DNA of 64,000 nucleotides from Paenibacillus alkalitolerans (GTDB lineage Bacteria > Bacillota > Bacilli > Paenibacillales > YIM-B00363), in assembly GCF_016482785.1 (NCBI RefSeq), contig NZ_JAEMXM010000003.1:248001-312000 (forward strand). Reading direction: 5' to 3'. This document shows positions 60,397-64,000 of this stretch, piece after piece; position 1 is the stretch's first letter, and every line of letters begins with the position of its first letter. A program made the position numbers and the translations under genes. Below the pieces are notes generated by a model that was not told the DNA's origin, did not search any database, and was given only the letters and a program-made list of their open reading frames with translations.

Positions 60397-61299
60397 ATGG
60401 AAACCACAAAAAAGATCATTCTCGTAACAGGCGCTACTGGTCAACAAGGAGGAGCGACAATCCGCAATTTACTTGAAAAGGGCAACTGGTCCATTAGAGC
60501 TCTCACCCGTGACCCTAACAAACCTTCAGCGGAAACTTTAAGGAGAGATGGAGTAGAAGTTTTCAAAGGCGATCATAACAATCCAGATTCGTTACTGGAA
60601 GCAATGCAAGGAGTATATGGGGTATTCAGTGTTCAACCTACAGAATTCTCCCCAAACATGTCATCGGATTTTGGCTACGAAGACGAAGTTAGATTTGGAA
60701 AAAACGTAGCAAATGCGGCGAAGAATGCTGGTGTTCAACATTTTGTTTATTCATCGGTAAGTGGTGCGGATCGATTAATTGGCGGACGAAATTATAGTAA
60801 ATGGGAAATTGAAGAATACATTCGAAGCCTTGACTTGCCACTGACAATATTACGTCCGGCTTGGTTCATGGATAATTTCTCCGATCCACTCTTTGGACTT
60901 CAAACCGGCAAACTTTCTACTGCGATAAAATCAAACATAAAATTGCAACTAATCGCTGTTGAAGATATCGGTGCATTTTCCGCATTAGCTTTTGAGAATC
61001 CCGAGAGATACTTAGGCAAAACAATTGAAATCGCCGGGGATTCTTTGACTCCGGTGGCTATATCGAACGCAATATCGCGTGCTATCGGAGGAGATATTCC
61101 ATATGTAGAGATTCCAATCGATACTATTCGTCAAATAAGTCCAAGTGGAGCGAGAACGTTTGAGTTTATTAATAATGAGGAACTCAAAATTGATATTGCC
61201 GAAGTCCGGAGGTTACACCCCGGTTTGTTGACTTTTAATGAATGGTTAGAAAAAATAGGGAAAACAAAAATGGAGTTATTGTTCGCTTCCGGGCATTAA
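60397..61299 (+). CDS. NmrA-like NAD(P)-binding protein
   Basis: 300 residues, short-chain reductase-like. ILVTGATGQQGGATIRNLLEKG (Rossmann), ALTRDPNKPSAETL, FVYSSVSGADRL, and the NmrA-specific region LTILRPAWFMDNF. The canonical YxxxK is not obvious (YSKWEIEEY). NmrA proteins may act as redox sensors instead of enzymes. Start ATG 60397 after AAGGGAG. Divergent from hxlR with which it likely shares control. Confidence 0.86.
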   Translation: METTKKIILVTGATGQQGGATIRNLLEKGNWSIRALTRDPNKPSAETLRRDGVEVFKGDHNNPDSLLEAMQGVYGVFSVQPTEFSPNMSSDFGYEDEVRFGKNVANAAKNAGVQHFVYSSVSGADRLIGGRNYSKWEIEEYIRSLDLPLTILRPAWFMDNFSDPLFGLQTGKLSTAIKSNIKLQLIAVEDIGAFSALAFENPERYLGKTIEIAGDSLTPVAISNAISRAIGGDIPYVEIPIDTIRQISPSGARTFEFINNEELKIDIAEVRRLHPGLLTFNEWLEKIGKTKMELLFASGH

Positions 61300-61313
61300 G
61301 GGATTCAAATGAA

Positions 61314-61372
61314 GATCGGAGAGTGCATCGCTGGCAGCGATGAGGTCAGGGGTTTGATCCCCCTTGGCTTCC
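61314..61372 (+). pseudogene. 3' part of a tRNA-Ala (GGC)
   Basis: Anticodon arm CATCG-CTGGCAG-CGATG with GGC at 61333-61335 and the usual U33 and A37, variable loop AGGTC, T arm AGGGG-TTTGATC-CCCCT, then the acceptor 3' strand TGGCTTCC. The D-arm similarity starts only at ATCGGAGAG, and no 5' acceptor strand (GGAAGCC) is upstream. It is a 5'-truncated tRNA gene. The 3' end of a tRNA is a common integration target, so this may be an att remnant. Confidence 0.6.
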
Positions 61373-61380
61373 TAATGCAC

Positions 61381-61418
61381 AAAAAGGACACGATCGGGAA
61401 ACCTGTTGTGTCCTTTTT
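61381..61418 (+). terminator. terminator after the tRNA fragment
   Basis: Perfect 11-bp AAAAAGGACAC/GTGTCCTTTTT with a 16-base loop. On the minus strand of 61419-61602 there is a coding-like stretch of about 50 codons behind AAAGGAGG (MNTNKSYIEPFALD...), not recognised. Confidence 0.8.
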
Positions 61419-61621
61419 GCTGTTTGAGCCGACGAAGGGATTTTCGTTCCGCGTGCAGGAAAAACCGTAAGGCAGACGAATTCGGCCCATCTAATGCAAA
61501 TGGTTCGATATAAGACTTGTTGGTATTCATCCTCCTTTCATGTATGGATCGACAGACAGAATGGGAATATTGCGAAAGCCAAATGTTTCTCCTGTCGTAC
61601 ACTTTCCGGACTTCTGAATTA

Positions 61622-62212
61622 TTATGTTACGGCCTTTGAATTGTTGTCATAATATAGTCCGAGATTATAAGCTTGTGTCAGGAGCCTTTCGGAAATTTCC
61701 GGCCTTGAATCCAAGGTGTCATATAATATCTCAACCTTGCTATTAGAGATTCCGCAGAAACCTGCAATTCCGATGTTCAGGTGATAGTCCATCATCTTAT
61801 CGTATTGGTATTTCTCATAGTGTTCTTTCGGAGCTGATGCTAGACCGAGCCACAGTACTTTTTTATGATGCAGTTTGTTGGAGCCGTACGCAAAACCATT
61901 GTTCCATACACGGTCGATATATCCCTTTAGCATGGCTGGAAAACTGTGCCACCATACGGGGAAAATATAGGCGAGAGCATCGTGTTTCTTCATTCGTTCG
62001 ATTTCTGTCTCAACTTCAGGCGAATAGATCTTGCTATCAGTTGACGAATCGGGTTCATCTGCCTCCCACAACACAGGGTTAAACCCGCTGCGATGCAGAT
62101 CAAGCACCTCCGTCTCATGTCCCGCATCAGCGAGTCCCTGTGTAAATCTGGCTGAAACAGAAAAGGTTAAGGAATGCACCCTTGGGTGCGATACAACGGT
62201 CAAGATTTTCAC
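61622..62212 (-). CDS. NAD(P)H-dependent quinone oxidoreductase (flavodoxin-like)
   Basis: 196 residues, NQO1/MdaB-like fold. LTVVSHPRVHSLTFSVSARF (FMN/FAD binding), IFPVWWHSFPAMLKGYIDRVWNNGFAYG (Trp-rich flavin/quinone site), then a helix pair. It reduces quinones by two electrons. GTG 62212 is taken (AAGGTGACG before it); another GTG three codons upstream is in frame. Its 5' region carries an operator-like dyad. Confidence 0.88.
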   Translation of the reverse strand: MKILTVVSHPRVHSLTFSVSARFTQGLADAGHETEVLDLHRSGFNPVLWEADEPDSSTDSKIYSPEVETEIERMKKHDALAYIFPVWWHSFPAMLKGYIDRVWNNGFAYGSNKLHHKKVLWLGLASAPKEHYEKYQYDKMMDYHLNIGIAGFCGISNSKVEILYDTLDSRPEISERLLTQAYNLGLYYDNNSKAVT

Positions 62213-62330
62213 AGTCGTCACCTTCCATTTTCTACTTTTCCTTCAAAATGAGGCACGATAAAATTATCTGATATGAAGTGAAAAAAAGGAAGAACGCACT
62301 TTTTTGTGCTATAAGAACTAAAAAGTAATA

Positions 62331-62350
62331 TAGGTACCGAAAAGTACCTA
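62331..62350 (-). promoter_or_regulatory. dyad upstream of the quinone reductase gene
   Basis: TAGGTAC-N6-GTACCTA, perfect 7-bp half sites, about 120-140 bases before the GTG start. Nearby GGATGGTTATCC and AGAGG precede a 30-codon ORF (62372 onward) that may be the stub of a lost regulator. HxlR/MarR proteins often regulate such reductases. Confidence 0.45.
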
Positions 62351-62548
62351 TTCAAAACAATCTATTAGAGGATGGTTATCCCAAGGAAAGGCAGAAAACA
62401 CGGACTTATAACATCCCGGTGGAATGTCCGCGCCATTGCTCCCGAGTATAAACTATTCTTTTGCTTATCCTTCTGCATAATGTTTTTTTTCGTGCTACAA
62501 TGATTAGAACAAATGTTCTAGTTTCTTGAGGGTAGAGGACGGATCGGA

Positions 62549-64000
62549 ATGCGGGATACGGTTCAAATATCCGTAAGAGCGTTGGTTGAATATGCGTTTC
62601 GCAGCGGAGACATCGAGTACGGATTCCGACAGATGACACCTCTTGCGGAAGGCATAAAGGCCCATCAAAAAATTCAGCAGCGATATGGCGAACAGGATCG
62701 GAAAGAGGTTTTTCTAAAGGCCGATATCGCTTACGGAAATCTCGTGTTCGTGATTGACGGTCGCTGCGACGGCATGCTGGTCACTGAAGAGGGCGGCGTG
62801 ACGATCGATGAGATCAAATCGACCACCGGCAGGCTACCGAACATAATCGAGGAGACGTACCCCGTTCACTGGGGACAGGTGAAATGCTATGCCTATATGG
62901 CGGCGAAGGAGTGCGGGCTCGGCCGGATCGGCGTGCAGCTGACGTATGTACAGGCCGATAGCGGGGAGGAAAAGCGGTTCACCGAGGAGCTCACTTTCAA
63001 GGAACTCGAGCGTTTCGTCATGGGCATGTTGGAGAAATACTATCCGTTCGCATCCATTCGGAATAATCATATGCGGTTGCGAAACTCGAGCATTAAGGCG
63101 CTGGCGTTCCCATTCCCATCATACCGGGAAGGGCAGCGGAAGCTTGCGGCTACTGCTTACAAGACAATAATGGACGGGAAGAAGCTTTTCGCCAAGGCGC
63201 CGACCGGCATCGGGAAGACGATATCGACGATATTTCCGTCAGTCAAGGCAATCGGAGAAGGTTTGCTGCGGCGTATTTTTTACCTGACGGCCAAGACGAT
63301 TACGAGAACTGCGGCGGTAGAAGCTTTCGCGAAGCTACAGGCGAAAGGGCTGCATCTGCATACGGTGACTCTTACGGCGAAGGAGAAGATTTGTTTCCAG
63401 GAGGAAGTCCGTTGCACGAAGGAGAGCTGTGAGTTTGCGGACGGTTATTATGAACGCGTCAACGAGGCACTGCTCGACATGCTTTCCCATGAAACACTGA
63501 TGACTCGCCATGTGATCGAGCGGTACGCCCGCAAGCACCGGGTATGCCCTTTTGAATTTTCGCTTGACGCCGCGTATGTGTCGGATGCAGTTATTTGCGA
63601 TTACAATTACGTGTTCGATCCACGCGTCAACTTGAAACGGATGTTCGATGACCAGAAGAGGCAGACAGCGCTGCTGATCGATGAGGCCCATAATCTTGTC
63701 GACCGGGCGCGGGAGATGTATTCGAGCGAGCTTAACAAGTCGGATTTTCTGGCGATGCAGCGCGCTTGCAAAGGAGTACGCCCGGAGCTACACGCCGCGG
63801 CGAAAGCGGTGAACGAATATTTCATCGCGCTGCGCAAGCGTTACGGCGAATGGGCCGAACAAGTCGAGCACGGGCTGCCGGAGCAATTTGCCGAACTGGT
63901 TGAGTCATTCGCCGCCGCAGCTGAGAAAGAGTTAGCCGGAGCAGGTCGCGCCGGAATAGACGATACTTTGCTGGCGGACCTTTATTTCGCATCCCAGCAT
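62549..64000 (+). CDS. DinG/XPD-like DNA helicase, 3' end outside the window
   Basis: 484 codons visible, open to the right edge. N-terminal PD-(D/E)XK-like module with GRCDGMLVTEEGGVTIDEIKS (D then E-x-K). From residue about 190 an XPD/DinG helicase: Walker A APTGIGKTIS, Fe-S cluster Cys in CFQEEVRCTKESCEF and VCPFEFS, and DEAH box LIDEAHNLVD. It unwinds DNA, probably in repair, and the fused nuclease domain may cut flaps. ATG 62549 has AGAGGAC upstream. The rest of the helicase (motifs III-VI) lies outside the window. Confidence 0.88.
   Translation, partial: MRDTVQISVRALVEYAFRSGDIEYGFRQMTPLAEGIKAHQKIQQRYGEQDRKEVFLKADIAYGNLVFVIDGRCDGMLVTEEGGVTIDEIKSTTGRLPNIIEETYPVHWGQVKCYAYMAAKECGLGRIGVQLTYVQADSGEEKRFTEELTFKELERFVMGMLEKYYPFASIRNNHMRLRNSSIKALAFPFPSYREGQRKLAATAYKTIMDGKKLFAKAPTGIGKTISTIFPSVKAIGEGLLRRIFYLTAKTITRTAAVEAFAKLQAKGLHLHTVTLTAKEKICFQEEVRCTKESCEFADGYYERVNEALLDMLSHETLMTRHVIERYARKHRVCPFEFSLDAAYVSDAVICDYNYVFDPRVNLKRMFDDQKRQTALLIDEAHNLVDRAREMYSSELNKSDFLAMQRACKGVRPELHAAAKAVNEYFIALRKRYGEWAEQVEHGLPEQFAELVESFAAAAEKELAGAGRAGIDDTLLADLYFASQH

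Noticed and set aside
61314-61372. Complete tRNA gene.
   Set aside because: No 5' acceptor strand or D stem can be formed from the upstream sequence.

Overview
The window looks like chromosomal DNA of a Paenibacillaceae-type Firmicute (Paenibacillus or Cohnella-like). The case rests on strong GGAGG-type ribosome sites, frequent GTG and TTG starts, a T-box-controlled tyrS, and Bacillales families such as a BmrC/BmrD-like exporter pair, TagA, YwmB, VanW, MocR regulators and a Crh/HPr-like protein. This assignment is inference from gene content. No rRNA, CRISPR array, phage module or complete insertion sequence was seen.

Layout. 1-5 kb is a mosaic: the end of a cupin gene, a split PEP-synthase-like pair behind a hairpin, an Eco29kI-type restriction gene remnant, a frameshifted RCC1-repeat gene, a possible LysR tail and an intact MerR gene. 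5-12.5 kb holds a PNPOx-like protein, a three-gene ABC-2 exporter, a nitroreductase, an array of seven 52-bp hairpin repeats, a membrane-GNAT fusion and an AraC regulator. 12.5-21 kb holds a heterodimeric ABC exporter with a possible leader peptide, a DUF1232 protein, a TagA-like glycosyltransferase, an unknown protein, an S51 peptidase and a large sigma-factor fusion. 21-30.7 kb holds a tetR-MMPL pair, a MerR operon ending in a clpP stub, T-box-tyrS, a secreted CARDB protein and an arsR-SRPBCC pair.

30.7-50 kb is accessory DNA, AT-rich from about 36.7 to 49 kb. It is a chain of short, mostly independent genes (GNAT, VOC, GrpB, PadR with partner, hypothetical) mixed with remnants of GNAT, SigJ, thioredoxin and LysE genes. 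Many of the genes are followed by members of a dispersed hairpin repeat that ends in a T-rich tract. 50-64 kb holds nitroreductase, DMT and MocR genes, a protein joining about 28 copies of a 12-residue repeat to a Cys-rich four-helix (copper-storage-like) domain, a PhyH-AraC pair, ywmB, several membrane proteins with small regulators, an HPr-like protein without the phosphorylatable His, an HxlR-NmrA divergent pair, a tRNA-Ala 3' fragment, a quinone reductase, and a DinG/XPD-like helicase that runs off the right edge.

The most unusual items are the repeat-rich Cys-bundle protein, the 52-bp hairpin array, the repeat-punctuated gene chain, the MocR regulator whose PLP lysine is Arg, the HPr-like protein lacking His15, and the high density of gene remnants.
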